From contig NZ_QFOA01000006.1 in the NCBI RefSeq assembly GCF_003248505.1, positions 1-64,000 of the forward strand: 64,000 nt of DNA, written 5' to 3'. Positions 17,047 through 26,903 of the stretch are shown here, in pieces. The notes beneath the pieces were generated by a model that saw nothing but the letters and a program-made list of their open reading frames with translations, did no database searches and was not told the DNA's origin. Source of the DNA: Sphingobium sp. Lineage in GTDB: Bacteria; Pseudomonadota; Alphaproteobacteria; Sphingomonadales; Sphingomonadaceae. Within the stretch, counting starts at the first letter, position 1. Every line of letters starts with the position of its first letter. Made by a program: the position numbers and the translations under genes.

Positions 17047-18848
17047 CGTATGGCGCTCCATGGTTTGCTCAGCAAGACGGCGCAGTTGATGATGCCGACC
17101 AACGAATAGGTTTGCGGGTAATTGCCCCAGAGTTCCCCGTTCTGGGGGTCGATGTCTTCCGAAAGGAGACCGGCGGCGGTGCGGCGGGACAGCATTTCCT
17201 CGAACAGGGTGCGCGCTTCTTCCGTCCGGCCGGTGCGGTACAGTGCCTCGATCAGCCAGAAGGTGCAAACGTTGAACGCGGTGACCGGCTCGCCGAAATC
17301 GTCGGGCGCGCTATAGCGCAGCATGTCATTCCCGCGCCGCAAGTCAGCCTCCAGCGCGGCGAGCGTGCCGACGAACTTGGGATCGTCCGCCGTCAGGAAG
17401 CGCAGGTCGAGCAACTGGAGCAGCGAGGCGTCGCGAGCGTCGTCCTCGAAATTGGCGGAGATGGCCTGGCTGTCCTCCCGCCATGCCTTGTCTAGGATGC
17501 GCGCCTTCATCGTCTCGGCGCGGTTCTGCCAATGGACCGCGCGTAGGTCGAGGCCAAGGGCGGTCGCCGCGTGGGCCAGCCGGTCGCACGCCGCCCAGCA
17601 CATGACAGCGCTATAACTGTGGACATGGGCGCGGGTGCGCAGTTCCCACAGGCCCGCGTCGGGCTGGTCATAGACCTGCCAGGCCCGTTCGCCCACAGCT
17701 TCCAGCGCTTCGAAATCGGCATGGCCCGCCATGCGCAGAAGGCGGCGGTCGATGAACCCCTGGACCGAGGACAGGACGATCTGCCCATAGGCGTCGTGCT
17801 GGACCTGGCTATAGGCGGCGTTCCCGACGCGCACCGGCCCCATGCCGCGATAGCCGGGCAGACTTTCGGCCTCCCATTCCGTCAGCGTCGCGTTGCCGCG
17901 CACGTCGTAAAGCGGTTGGATATGCCCGCCCTTGGCACCGTCGACGATGTTGCGCAGATAGACGAGGTAGGTTTCCAGCACGTCGAGCGCACCGAGCCGA
18001 TTGAGCGCCTCCACGGTGTAATAGGCGTCGCGCACCCAGCAATAACGATAGTCCCAGTTGCGCCCGCTGTCGGCATGTTCGGGAATCGACGTGGTGAGCG
18101 CTGCGACGATGGCGCCGGTTTCTTCATGCTGGCACAGCTTCAGGGTAATGGCGGACCGGATCACCGCTTCCTGCCATTCGGCGGGGATCGCGAGGCCGCG
18201 AACCCATATCTGCCATTCGTTGATCGTATCGTCGAGCATCCGCTCGATCGCCGGGCGCAGCGCGTCGGAGAATCCTTCGTCCGGCCCCATGAAGAAATGC
18301 ATGTCCTGTTCGAGGCGGAACCAGCTTTCCTGGCTAATGAGGCCGATGGGCGCGTTGGTGGACACCCGCATCGCCATGTAGGACAGCACCATACGAATGT
18401 GGTTGGAGCCGTAGTTGATCGGCACCTTGTCTGCATTCCAGCTGGTCGAGGGGCGCAATTTCACCCGGATGCGTGCGGACCCCGATACCGGGCGGACGAT
18501 GCGCGCGAAGGCGACCGGGCGATACATCCGCCCCTTGTGCCGATGGCGAGGGCAGAAATCGATGATCTCTATCGCGTTGCCTTGCGCATCGGACTGTCGA
18601 GTGACGAGGATCGGCGTGTTGCGGATATAATGCTGTTCGACCGCAACGCAGTTTTCCAGCTCGATGGCCCAGAATCCGCGCGATTGCTCATCATCCCAGT
18701 GTTTGTCGTCGAGCAGGGCGGAAAATACGGGGTCTCCATCGACCCGGGGGACGCATGCCCACACCATGCGCCCGGCACGGTCGATAAGAGCGGAGGCCTG
18801 GCAATTGCCGATGGGCCAAAGGTCCAGGGTGCGGGCGGCATCGCCCAT
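17043..18848 (-). CDS. glycoside hydrolase family 15 (glucoamylase/trehalase-like)
   Basis: A 601-aa cytoplasmic GH15 enzyme: an N-terminal beta domain with LWPIGNCQASALIDRAGRMV, then the (alpha/alpha)6 barrel with DYRYCWVRDAYYTVEALNRL and, near the C-terminus, a FNVCTFWLIEALYRTGR segment. It lies between otsA and otsB, so it could hydrolyse trehalose or a related glucan and allow turnover, but GH15 members of this type have several substrates. It is translationally coupled to otsA (4-nt overlap). No signal peptide is seen. Confidence 0.92.
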   Translation of the reverse strand: MGDAARTLDLWPIGNCQASALIDRAGRMVWACVPRVDGDPVFSALLDDKHWDDEQSRGFWAIELENCVAVEQHYIRNTPILVTRQSDAQGNAIEIIDFCPRHRHKGRMYRPVAFARIVRPVSGSARIRVKLRPSTSWNADKVPINYGSNHIRMVLSYMAMRVSTNAPIGLISQESWFRLEQDMHFFMGPDEGFSDALRPAIERMLDDTINEWQIWVRGLAIPAEWQEAVIRSAITLKLCQHEETGAIVAALTTSIPEHADSGRNWDYRYCWVRDAYYTVEALNRLGALDVLETYLVYLRNIVDGAKGGHIQPLYDVRGNATLTEWEAESLPGYRGMGPVRVGNAAYSQVQHDAYGQIVLSSVQGFIDRRLLRMAGHADFEALEAVGERAWQVYDQPDAGLWELRTRAHVHSYSAVMCWAACDRLAHAATALGLDLRAVHWQNRAETMKARILDKAWREDSQAISANFEDDARDASLLQLLDLRFLTADDPKFVGTLAALEADLRRGNDMLRYSAPDDFGEPVTAFNVCTFWLIEALYRTGRTEEARTLFEEMLSRRTAAGLLSEDIDPQNGELWGNYPQTYSLVGIINCAVLLSKPWSAIR

Positions 18849-18923
18849 CGGTCCTGCGGATGAACTTTCGGGATTGGTGCTGATAGGTCTGCCCCTTGCG
18901 CGGTGTTCAAGCGTATGGGCCGC

Positions 18924-19691
18924 CTATCGGCCGAGCCGGGCAGCCTCCTGCCCCAGATAATGCCTGACGGCCTCAACCTGTTCCAGCGAAAAGCTTGCAG
19001 CCGTATCGCGCGACGGGCCGACCAGGATGCCGTAACCACCGAGGCCCGTCACCGCATCGAAGCCTTCCTCGTCGGTCACGTCGTCCCCGAAGAAGACGGG
19101 AACGCCGTCCGTGAAAGGCGCACGCCGCATCAGGCTAAGCACTGCGCTGCCCTTGTCGGCTCCGCCCGGCCGTACTTCGAACAGCATCTTCCCGCGCTGC
19201 ACCACCAGGTCATGTTCTGCAGCGAGCGAAACGGCGAGCGCTTGCGCGGCATCGGCGCTGGCGGGCGCGCCGCGATAATGAAGGCCAACGCTGATCGACT
19301 TGCGTTCCACCAGCACGCCCGGCCAATCGGCGGCGAAATCCCTGAACCGGGTTTCGATGGTGTCGATCGCCGTCAGCCGGTGAGGCGCCTCTACCGCCCC
19401 ACCGGGCGCCGCGAATTCGAGACCGTGTGTCCCGGCCAGCATGAAATCGCCAAGCCCCATCGCGCGCAAGGCATCTACCGACCGTCCGCTGACGATGGCG
19501 AGGCGGCCTGCCAGCCCTTCTTGCAGCACGGTCAACAGGTCCAGAAGGGCTTGGTCCGCCGCGACATCGTCCGGACTGTCGGCGATGGGCACCAGCGTTC
19601 CGTCGAAATCGAGGAACAGCGCCGCACCGTCAAGGAGGGCGGGCGGCGGCAGGGGAAGGGTGAGTGTCGGCAAGGGGGAGGATGAGGTCAC
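18924..19691 (-). CDS. otsB: trehalose-6-phosphate phosphatase
   Basis: A HAD-family phosphatase (about 255 aa) finishing trehalose synthesis. The nucleophile motif is ALFLDFDGTLVPIADSP, followed by AIVSGRSVDALRAMG and PVFFGDDVTDEEGFDAV. The likely start is a GTG at 19691, giving normal length and leaving a 129-nt divergent gap to parC; ATG codons further upstream would add a non-conserved, basic extension. It is the first gene of the otsB-GH15-otsA unit. Confidence 0.92.
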   Translation of the reverse strand: MTSSSPLPTLTLPLPPPALLDGAALFLDFDGTLVPIADSPDDVAADQALLDLLTVLQEGLAGRLAIVSGRSVDALRAMGLGDFMLAGTHGLEFAAPGGAVEAPHRLTAIDTIETRFRDFAADWPGVLVERKSISVGLHYRGAPASADAAQALAVSLAAEHDLVVQRGKMLFEVRPGGADKGSAVLSLMRRAPFTDGVPVFFGDDVTDEEGFDAVTGLGGYGILVGPSRDTAASFSLEQVEAVRHYLGQEAARLGR

Positions 19692-19820
19692 GGGGGCAAA
19701 GTGGCATCCCCGCCCGATTTGACAACCCCCGTTCTGACCCGACCGGCAATTTCCTTGCGACCGCGGCATCCAGTGGCGAAACCGTTTCCGTTTCGCCCCC
19801 GCTTTGCTATCCGATCCGCG

Positions 19821-22109
19821 ATGAGTGATTTTCGCGACCCGTTCGACGCTATCAAGGACCATCCCTTCGACGAGGCGCTGTCGCAGCGCTACCTCGTCTA
19901 TGCGCTCTCGACCATCACGGCGCGATCATTGCCGGACCTGCGCGACGGGCTGAAGCCGGTGCACCGGCGACTGCTCTGGGCGATGCGCCTTCTGCGGATG
20001 GAGCCGGGCGGCGCGAACCCGGACGTGCTGGTCGCCAATCCCGCACGCAATACGACGCCGTACAAGAAATGCGCGCGCGTCGTGGGTGACGTGATCGGCA
20101 AGTATCACCCGCATGGCGATGCGTCGGTGTATGACGCGATGGTGCGGTTGGCGCAGGATTTTTCGCTGCGCACGCCGTTGGTCGACGGGCAGGGCAATTT
20201 CGGCAATATCGACGGCGATAACGCGGCAGCGATGCGCTACACAGAAGCGCGCCTGACGCAGGCCGCCGCCGATCTGATGGCGGGGCTGGACGAAGGCACC
20301 GTCGATTATCGCCCGACCTACAATGGCGAGGACGAGGAGCCGGAGGTTTTTCCCGGCCTCTTTCCCAACCTGCTCGCCAACGGTGCAAGCGGGATCGCGG
20401 TCGGCATGGCGACGAGCATTCCGCCGCACAATGTATCCGAACTGATCGACGCCGCCAACCTGCTGATCGACGATCCCGATACCGATCATGCCGCCTTGAT
20501 GCAGGTGGTGCGAGGCCCCGATTTCCCGACCGGCGGCGTGCTGGTGGACAGTCCGTCCATCATATCCGAAGCCTATACCACCGGGCGGGGCGCGTTCCGA
20601 ACGCGGGCGCGCTGGCACAAGGAAGATGGCGGGCGCGGCACCTGGATCGCGGTCGTCACCCAAATTCCCTATCAGGTGCAGAAGTCCAAGCTGATCGAGC
20701 AGATCGCCGTGCTCATCAACGACAGGAAGCTGCCGATCCTGGCCGATGTACGCGATGAGAGCGACACGGAAATCCGCATCGTCATAGAGCCGCGCGCCCG
20801 GACCGTGGACGAACAGGTCCTGATGGACAGCCTGTTCCGGCTGACCGATCTGGAAACGCGTTTCCCGCTCAACCTCAACGTATTGGACGCGACCCATACG
20901 CCGCGCGTGCTGGGCCTTAAACCGCTGCTGATCGAATGGCTCAAGCATCAGATCGACGTTCTGGTGCGCCGGGCGCAGCACCGGCTTGCCAAGATCGCGG
21001 ATCGGCTGGAACTGCTCGACGGCTATATCATCGCCTACCTCAACCTCGACCGAGTGATCGAGATCATCCGCACCGAGGACGAGCCCAAGGCGGTGATGAT
21101 GGCTGAGTTCACGCTGACCGATCGGCAGGCCGAAGCGATCCTCAACATGCGCCTGCGATCGCTGCGCAAGTTGGAGGAGATGGAATTGCGGCGCGAACAT
21201 GATGCGCTGCTCAAGGAAAAGGACGAGCTGGAAAAGCTGGTCGAAAGCCCCGCACGGCAGCGGACGCGCCTGAAGAAGGACCTCGCTGCCCTGCGCAAGC
21301 GCTACGGTCCGGAAACCGACATGGGTCGGCGGCGCACGCTGGTGGAAGAGGCCGCGCCCGCGCGCGAAATTCCGTTGGAGGCGATGATCGAGCGCGAGCC
21401 GATCACCGTTATCCTGTCGGAACGCGGATGGATCAGGGCGATGAGCGGGCATCGGGATCTGGCGGCGGCCGACACCCTCAAATTCAAGGAAGGCGACGGA
21501 CCGCAATTCGCTTTCCACGCCTACACGACCGACAAGCTGTTGATGGCGACCGTGAGCGGGCGCGTCTACACGCTGGGGTCGGACAAGCTGCCGGGCGGAC
21601 GCGGCTTCGGTGACCCGGTGCGGTCGCTGGTCGACATGGACAATGAAGGATCGATCGTCGCGCTGATGCCCGCGCGCGTGGGCGGCGAGTTGCTGCTGGC
21701 GTCATCGGACGGTCGCGGCTTTATCGCCGCGACGGGCGACATCATGGCGGAAACCCGCAAGGGCAAGCAGGTGGTCAATATTCGCGCCGGCGCGACGCTC
21801 AGCGTGATCCGGCCCGTTCCCTCCGAGGCGGACAGCGTCGCTGTGATCGGCGAGAACCGCAAGCTGCTCGTCTTCGCGCTGAGCGAAATGCCCCGCATGA
21901 CGCGGGGACAGGGCGTGCAGATGCAGCGCTACCGCGACGGGGGACTGTCCGATGCGATTGCGTTCCGCCTGGCGGACGGCCTGAGCTGGACGATGGGGGG
22001 AGACACGGGCCGTACCCGAACGGAAAGCGATATGCTGCCGTGGAAGGTTGCGCGCGGGGCGGCGGGGCGGATGCCGCCCACGGGCTTCCCGCGCGACAAT
22101 AAATTCTGA
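19821..22109 (+). CDS. parC: DNA topoisomerase IV subunit A
   Basis: A 762-aa type IIA topoisomerase subunit that decatenates replicated chromosomes together with ParE. The breakage domain has GKYHPHGDASVYDAMVRLAQ and the catalytic tyrosine in AAMRYTEARL. A shortened C-terminal beta-propeller has GGRGFGDPV-type blades. The start at 19821 gives the family N-terminus FRDPFDAIKDHPFDEALSQR. At the quinolone-determining positions the residues are Ala and Asp where E. coli has Ser80 and Glu84. Confidence 0.95.
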   Translation: MSDFRDPFDAIKDHPFDEALSQRYLVYALSTITARSLPDLRDGLKPVHRRLLWAMRLLRMEPGGANPDVLVANPARNTTPYKKCARVVGDVIGKYHPHGDASVYDAMVRLAQDFSLRTPLVDGQGNFGNIDGDNAAAMRYTEARLTQAAADLMAGLDEGTVDYRPTYNGEDEEPEVFPGLFPNLLANGASGIAVGMATSIPPHNVSELIDAANLLIDDPDTDHAALMQVVRGPDFPTGGVLVDSPSIISEAYTTGRGAFRTRARWHKEDGGRGTWIAVVTQIPYQVQKSKLIEQIAVLINDRKLPILADVRDESDTEIRIVIEPRARTVDEQVLMDSLFRLTDLETRFPLNLNVLDATHTPRVLGLKPLLIEWLKHQIDVLVRRAQHRLAKIADRLELLDGYIIAYLNLDRVIEIIRTEDEPKAVMMAEFTLTDRQAEAILNMRLRSLRKLEEMELRREHDALLKEKDELEKLVESPARQRTRLKKDLAALRKRYGPETDMGRRRTLVEEAAPAREIPLEAMIEREPITVILSERGWIRAMSGHRDLAAADTLKFKEGDGPQFAFHAYTTDKLLMATVSGRVYTLGSDKLPGGRGFGDPVRSLVDMDNEGSIVALMPARVGGELLLASSDGRGFIAATGDIMAETRKGKQVVNIRAGATLSVIRPVPSEADSVAVIGENRKLLVFALSEMPRMTRGQGVQMQRYRDGGLSDAIAFRLADGLSWTMGGDTGRTRTESDMLPWKVARGAAGRMPPTGFPRDNKF

Positions 22110-22168
22110 CGCGCACGCAAGCGTGTAGCGTTTCCCGAAAATTTACTTCTTGCCGATAAAGCGGACGG

Positions 22169-23920
22169 ATGGATTCCGTTTCGGTCCGCAATTGGACGGT
22201 CGATCCGACCGACGATACGCCTCTGCCCGGGGAGGTGGAGGCGCATCCTGACCAGAGCGCACCCTTCGCCGATTGGTTGGGAGCCTTGCCGCAGGCCGCC
22301 GCAATCCTGACTTGCGACGACCGCGGCATCACGTCGCTGAACGGCAACAAGCGGTTCCGTGCCGCAGTCGGTGAATCTGCCGGTCGTCGTCAGGCGGACA
22401 AGGCGGCAACCGAATGGCGCGACCGCATTCTGGCGTTCGCGCGGTCGGAGCGGGCGTCCGACAGTTTCGAAATGCGTCGCGAAGGCAAGCTGGGTCCGGA
22501 ATATTTCCTTTGCACGATCGGGCGATTGCCGGGAACGCAAGGGGGCGAGACGCAATATCTCTTTACTGCCATCGACCGCACGACCGAGCGCACGATCGAG
22601 AAGAATCTCCGCCGTGAGCTGTTGTCTGACGGGCTGACCGCTCTTCCCAACCGCACCGGTTTCGGGGAGGAGATCGACGACCGGATCGCCAATTCCGCCT
22701 GGCCCGAAAATGCGCAGTTCGGGATCATCGCCATCGACCTTAGCCGCTTCAGCCGGGTGAACGAGTCGCTGGGCCCCATGGCAGGCGACGAATTGCTCAT
22801 CACGGTGGCCAAGCGGCTCAAGTCCAGTCTGCGGCAGGGAGACGTGCTGGCGCGGATCGGCGGAAACGATTTTGCGATTTTCGCGCGGCTCAACAACGGG
22901 CTGTCGGACGCGCTGCATATCGTCCAGCGGATCCGCGAATCGATGAGCATGCCGATCCGTCTCAGCGATCTTCAAATCCGGGTCGACTGCGCCATCGGCT
23001 GCGCGCTGTCGATCAACCAGGACGACGACCCGGATGATGTGGTGCGCAAGGCGCAGGCCGCGGTGAAGATCGCCAAGCGCACCGGCAAGGTCGAAATATA
23101 TCGTAACGGGGTTCTTAAGGAAGCACAGCGGCGTTTCTCCATCGAGAGCCGGTTGCGCGACGCGCTGGCGCGGGGCGGGCTGACGCTTGCGTTTCAGCCC
23201 CTCATTCACCTGCCCACGGGCGAGATTACGGGGTTCGAGGCGCTTGCGCGCTGGCAGGACGAGGAATTGGGCTTCGTGTCGCCTGCCGAATTCATACCGG
23301 TAGCGGAGGAAAGCGGCCTTATCACGCCGCTCGGACGCTGGGCGACCTATGAAGCGGCGCAGGCCTTGTCGCGCTGGGACGCAAAGTTCGGGCAGGTGCT
23401 GCCGGTCGGAATCAACGTCAACCTGTCGCCCATCCAGATGGCGCGCGACGATGTGGCGTCGATGTTCGAGGAAGCGCTGCGCTATTCGGGCGTAGCCGGC
23501 AATCGCCTGACCGCCGAAATTACCGAAAGCGCAATCGTCGCCGACCCCGACAAGGCGCGCAAGCTGCTGGTGGCATTGAAAGACCTGCAGATGCCGATCG
23601 CCATGGACGATTTCGGCACGGGCTTTTCCAACCTCGCCAGCCTGCACAGCCTGCCCATCGACATTCTGAAGATCGACCGGAGCTTCGTCACGTCGATGCT
23701 GGAGGATCATGACAAGCGGGTGATCGTCCGCACGATCCTGTCGCTCGCCGAATCGCTGAACCTCAGGGTAACGGCGGAAGGAATCGAGACACAGCAACTG
23801 GCCGACGCTCTGCAACAAATGGGCTGCTGGCAGGGGCAGGGCTATTATTTCGCAAAAGCCATGACCGAGGCAGAAGCCTATGACTATTGGCGGGCGCGCT
23901 GGAATTTCGAGACGATCTGA
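22169..23920 (+). CDS. GGDEF/EAL protein (degenerate GGDEF, c-di-GMP phosphodiesterase-like)
   Basis: A 583-aa cytoplasmic signalling protein. A PAS-like N-terminal region (residues 30-140) precedes a GGDEF domain (about 145-310) whose active-site loop reads RIGGNDF, so cyclase activity is doubtful. The C-terminal EAL domain (about 325-575) keeps FEALARWQ, INVNLSPIQ, EITESAI, MDDFGTGFS and the KIDRSFV block, so it should hydrolyse c-di-GMP. The 3' end overlaps cca by 37 nt on the opposite strand. Confidence 0.93.
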   Translation: MDSVSVRNWTVDPTDDTPLPGEVEAHPDQSAPFADWLGALPQAAAILTCDDRGITSLNGNKRFRAAVGESAGRRQADKAATEWRDRILAFARSERASDSFEMRREGKLGPEYFLCTIGRLPGTQGGETQYLFTAIDRTTERTIEKNLRRELLSDGLTALPNRTGFGEEIDDRIANSAWPENAQFGIIAIDLSRFSRVNESLGPMAGDELLITVAKRLKSSLRQGDVLARIGGNDFAIFARLNNGLSDALHIVQRIRESMSMPIRLSDLQIRVDCAIGCALSINQDDDPDDVVRKAQAAVKIAKRTGKVEIYRNGVLKEAQRRFSIESRLRDALARGGLTLAFQPLIHLPTGEITGFEALARWQDEELGFVSPAEFIPVAEESGLITPLGRWATYEAAQALSRWDAKFGQVLPVGINVNLSPIQMARDDVASMFEEALRYSGVAGNRLTAEITESAIVADPDKARKLLVALKDLQMPIAMDDFGTGFSNLASLHSLPIDILKIDRSFVTSMLEDHDKRVIVRTILSLAESLNLRVTAEGIETQQLADALQQMGCWQGQGYYFAKAMTEAEAYDYWRARWNFETI

Positions 23921-25092
23921 TCCGCGATAGCATCGACCCGGTTCGCATCGGGAAAGCCTTCCGCAACCCAGGTCCGTTCAACCTCCTGCAACGCTTTCGC
24001 CACGTTCGGGCCAGGCGCTATCCCGCGCGCGATCAGCGCCCCTCCGCCTATGGGTAGCTGCGGCGGAATCCAACCATCGATTTCGGCGGCTTGCGCCGGA
24101 TCGCGCGCCGGGTCCAGCAGGATACGGTCAACGGCACTCTCCGTCCCGATGCGATGGGCCAGCGCGCGGGCAGGTTCATAAGCGTCCAGGCCAACCGCAA
24201 ACACGAGCCGCTTGCGCGCCTTGTTCGATAATTTGAGACGCGCGCCGACATGATCCGCGACGATGGGATCGGCGGGAAGGAGGGCGGCGAGGCGGCGGAT
24301 GGCGGACCCTTCCGCTCCGGCAGCGCTTTCGCGTGCGACGAGGCGGTCCAGTCGCGCGACGCCCTCCGCTGTCACTTCGGGCAGGACCGGGGCGAGGATC
24401 GCCCCGTCGACCATCAGGCGGATGGCATGCACGGGGCTCTTGCCACCCAGCAGTTTAAGCAGTTCGTCCGCAATTCGCTCACGCGACAATGCCATGAGGC
24501 TGTTCGCCGCCTCCTTGCACGCATCGTAGGCGGCGGCGTCCAGTTCGTCTCCGCCGTAACGGGCGAGGAAGCGGAAATACCGCAGGATGCGCAGATGATC
24601 CTCCGCGATGCGCGCGGCTGCGTCTCCGATGAAACGCAGCCGTCGGGCCTTGAGGTCGTCCACGCCGCCGAAATAATCGCTGATGGCGCCGCTGACCGGA
24701 TCGGCATAGAGCGCGTTGACGGTGAAGTCGCGCCGCGCGGCGTCCTCCCGCCAGTCGTCGGTGTAGGCGACGGTCGCGCGTCGTCCGTCGGTGCTCACAT
24801 CGCGCCGCAGGGTCGTGATCTCGACGGGGCCGTCCGGCAGAATCGCGGTCACGGTGCCATGATCGATCCCGGTCGGCACAGCCTTGATACCGGCGTCCTT
24901 CAGGCGGTCGACAACGGCATGCGGATCGAGCGTGGTCGCGATATCGACATCGTTGACGGGAAGGCCGAGCAGGCTGTCGCGCACCGCTCCGCCGACAAAG
25001 CGCGCTTTGCCGGCCGGAGCGTCCAGCGCGGCCAGCAGGCCGTCCAGTCCGGGGCGATGCCGCCAGGGCATGTCAGGCAGGCGGTCGGTCAT
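23884..25092 (-). CDS. cca: CCA tRNA nucleotidyltransferase (class II)
   Basis: A 402-aa enzyme that adds or repairs the CCA end of tRNAs (or acts as poly(A) polymerase, which is hard to tell apart by eye). The catalytic head reads RFVGGAVRDSLLGLPVNDVD, followed by GTVTAILPDGPVEITTLR and RRDFTVNALY. The ATG at 25092 fits; longer upstream frames run into the NUDIX gene. It overlaps the NUDIX gene by 20 nt. Confidence 0.94.
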   Translation of the reverse strand: MTDRLPDMPWRHRPGLDGLLAALDAPAGKARFVGGAVRDSLLGLPVNDVDIATTLDPHAVVDRLKDAGIKAVPTGIDHGTVTAILPDGPVEITTLRRDVSTDGRRATVAYTDDWREDAARRDFTVNALYADPVSGAISDYFGGVDDLKARRLRFIGDAAARIAEDHLRILRYFRFLARYGGDELDAAAYDACKEAANSLMALSRERIADELLKLLGGKSPVHAIRLMVDGAILAPVLPEVTAEGVARLDRLVARESAAGAEGSAIRRLAALLPADPIVADHVGARLKLSNKARKRLVFAVGLDAYEPARALAHRIGTESAVDRILLDPARDPAQAAEIDGWIPPQLPIGGGALIARGIAPGPNVAKALQEVERTWVAEGFPDANRVDAIADQIVSKFQRARQ

Positions 25093-25678
25093 GGCCCAGC
25101 CTCCGCGACAGGTTGGCGAGAATGGCGGCGGTAATCCCCCAGATGCGGCGGCCTTCCCACATGATCTCGTAATAATGGCGCGTGCTGCCGCCAAATTCCA
25201 TTTCGCGCCGGACGCGATTGGCCGGATCGAGCGCATAGGCGAGCGGGAGTTCGAAAAGGTCGGCGACTTCATCCTCCTGCGCGCGCAGCGGCAGGTCGGG
25301 GGGGATGACGCCGAGCACGGGAACGATATCGAATCCGGTAAAGGTCGGATAGCGGTCGGACGTGCCGACGATGTCCACGCATTCGGGGGGAAGGGCGATT
25401 TCTTCCTGCGCCTCCCGCAGCGCGCCTGCGATCTCGTCTGCGTCTCCGGCGTCGACACGGCCCCCGGGAAAGGCGATCTGACCAGCATGTTTGCGCAACG
25501 AGGATGACCGCTCTGTCAGGATGAGGCCGGGGTTCGTTCGGTCCGTCACGGCCACGAGCACCGCCGCGGGCGCAAGCGCGATGTCGCCGGTAATGCGGGG
25601 ATCGCGCAGTTCCTCGGGTGGCAGGCTGAACCTGCTGCCTTCCCTCAACGCGGCACGCAGCCGGTCGGCGAGGGTCAT
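25073..25678 (-). CDS. NUDIX hydrolase, CoA pyrophosphatase type
   Basis: About 201 residues. The stretch LTERSSSLRKHAGQIAFPGG is the UPF0035 signature of CoA-pyrophosphatase NUDIX enzymes, and the NUDIX box follows as GRVDAGDADE...REAQEEI. It should split CoA or similar dinucleotides. The start MTLADRLRAAL overlaps the stop of the DUF1285 gene (ATGA), so the three genes DUF1285-NUDIX-cca form one coupled unit. Confidence 0.93.
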   Translation of the reverse strand: MTLADRLRAALREGSRFSLPPEELRDPRITGDIALAPAAVLVAVTDRTNPGLILTERSSSLRKHAGQIAFPGGRVDAGDADEIAGALREAQEEIALPPECVDIVGTSDRYPTFTGFDIVPVLGVIPPDLPLRAQEDEVADLFELPLAYALDPANRVRREMEFGGSTRHYYEIMWEGRRIWGITAAILANLSRRLGHDRPPA

Positions 25679-26241
25679 GCCGCTCCATCCAGGGGGAAGA
25701 ACGCGCCGCCGCTCCACAGGCCGACATGTTCACCCTCTTCGTCGAGGGCGAGGTTCATGAGTTCATAATAGACGCTGCGGACGATCAGCGCCTCCATGCC
25801 GCCCCTGACATGGAGATAGGGGTGCGGGCCATCGGGCGTTTCGCGTAGGACAAGCCTGTGATCGGACCCGGCGGTCACGAAATCGCCGCTGTTGAGGCGA
25901 AAGGCGAGCGTCCGGTCGCGGCCTTCGCCCTCGCTCCTGAGTTCGACGGCAACGAAGGGCGCGTCGTCCACCGCGATGTCGAGCTTTTCGACGGGCGTCA
26001 CAAGGACGTGGCGACCGTCCGGCTCCCGCCGCAGGATGCTGGAAAAGAGGCGCACCATCGTTTCCCGTCCGATGGGCGATCCCTGATGATACCAAGTGCC
26101 ATCTCGCCCGATCCGCATTTCGCTGTCACCGCAATGGGCAGGATTCCATTGTTCCACCGGCGGCAGGCGTTTTTCCTGCGCCAGCCGCGCGATGTCGGTC
26201 AGGGACAGAGTGGACAGGTCGGGGAGGGGCTCCATGGGCAT
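25675..26241 (-). CDS. DUF1285 family protein
   Basis: A cytoplasmic protein of 188 aa. PPVEQWNPAHCGDSEMRIGR and DGTWYHQGSPIGRETMVRLF are the hallmark of DUF1285, conserved in alphaproteobacteria and of unknown function. Start choice is between ATG codons at 26241 and 26235, with little to separate them. It is the first gene of the coupled DUF1285-NUDIX-cca set. Confidence 0.88.
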   Translation of the reverse strand: MPMEPLPDLSTLSLTDIARLAQEKRLPPVEQWNPAHCGDSEMRIGRDGTWYHQGSPIGRETMVRLFSSILRREPDGRHVLVTPVEKLDIAVDDAPFVAVELRSEGEGRDRTLAFRLNSGDFVTAGSDHRLVLRETPDGPHPYLHVRGGMEALIVRSVYYELMNLALDEEGEHVGLWSGGAFFPLDGAA

Positions 26242-26284
26242 GGGGCGGAGATAGGAGCGTCCTTGCCCGAACGCAAAGGGGGAA

Positions 26285-26821
26285 TCAGGCGACGACCGCG
26301 ATTCGGGGCGCAAGCATTCCCTGCCCGCCGACCGCACGTCCGTCGACAGACAGGGCAAGCAGGCGATGCCGCTCGAACGGGCCGGGTGCGTCCCAGCCGC
26401 CTGTTTCCGCCGCCGAAAAGCCCCAGAAGCGACCGTAATATTCGGGATCGCCGATCATCATCAGCGGCTCTGTGCCAAGGTTTCGGGCGGTATCGACCAC
26501 CGCGTCCATCAGGGCCCGGCCATGGCCGCCTTTCTGGTGCGCGGGTGCGACCGCGACGGGCCCGACCATGATGAGTGGAACCTGCCTGCCCGCTGCGTCG
26601 GTCAGCGCCACGGGCCAGCTTTGCAGCGTTCCGACCAGCCCGTCGATATCGTCCGTCATCGCAAAGGAAAGGGCAGGGAGCCATGGCATTCCCGCCCGGA
26701 TACGATAAGCGGTGCGGCCATGGCGATCCGGTCCGAACGCGCTGTCGAGCAACGCCTCGATCGCCGCGTCGGGCTGACTGTCCAGGGGCAACAGGTGAGA
26801 CACGACTTGCCGTTCCGCCAT
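26285..26821 (-). CDS. GNAT family N-acetyltransferase
   Basis: A 178-aa acyl-CoA N-acyltransferase of the YhbS-like group. The acetyl-CoA-binding motif is VGPVAVAPAHQKGGHGRALM, and a YYGRFWGFSAAE segment follows. The ATG at 26821 was chosen over much longer in-frame starts because it gives the family length. Substrate unknown. It diverges from folB. Confidence 0.88.
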   Translation of the reverse strand: MAERQVVSHLLPLDSQPDAAIEALLDSAFGPDRHGRTAYRIRAGMPWLPALSFAMTDDIDGLVGTLQSWPVALTDAAGRQVPLIMVGPVAVAPAHQKGGHGRALMDAVVDTARNLGTEPLMMIGDPEYYGRFWGFSAAETGGWDAPGPFERHRLLALSVDGRAVGGQGMLAPRIAVVA

Positions 26822-26903
26822 TGATGGCGCATGGGGCAGCGCCGGAGCGGGGGGCTTTAGCGCCCCTTCCGCAAAATGAAAGATCAAAGAGGCCCTGCTC
26901 CCG

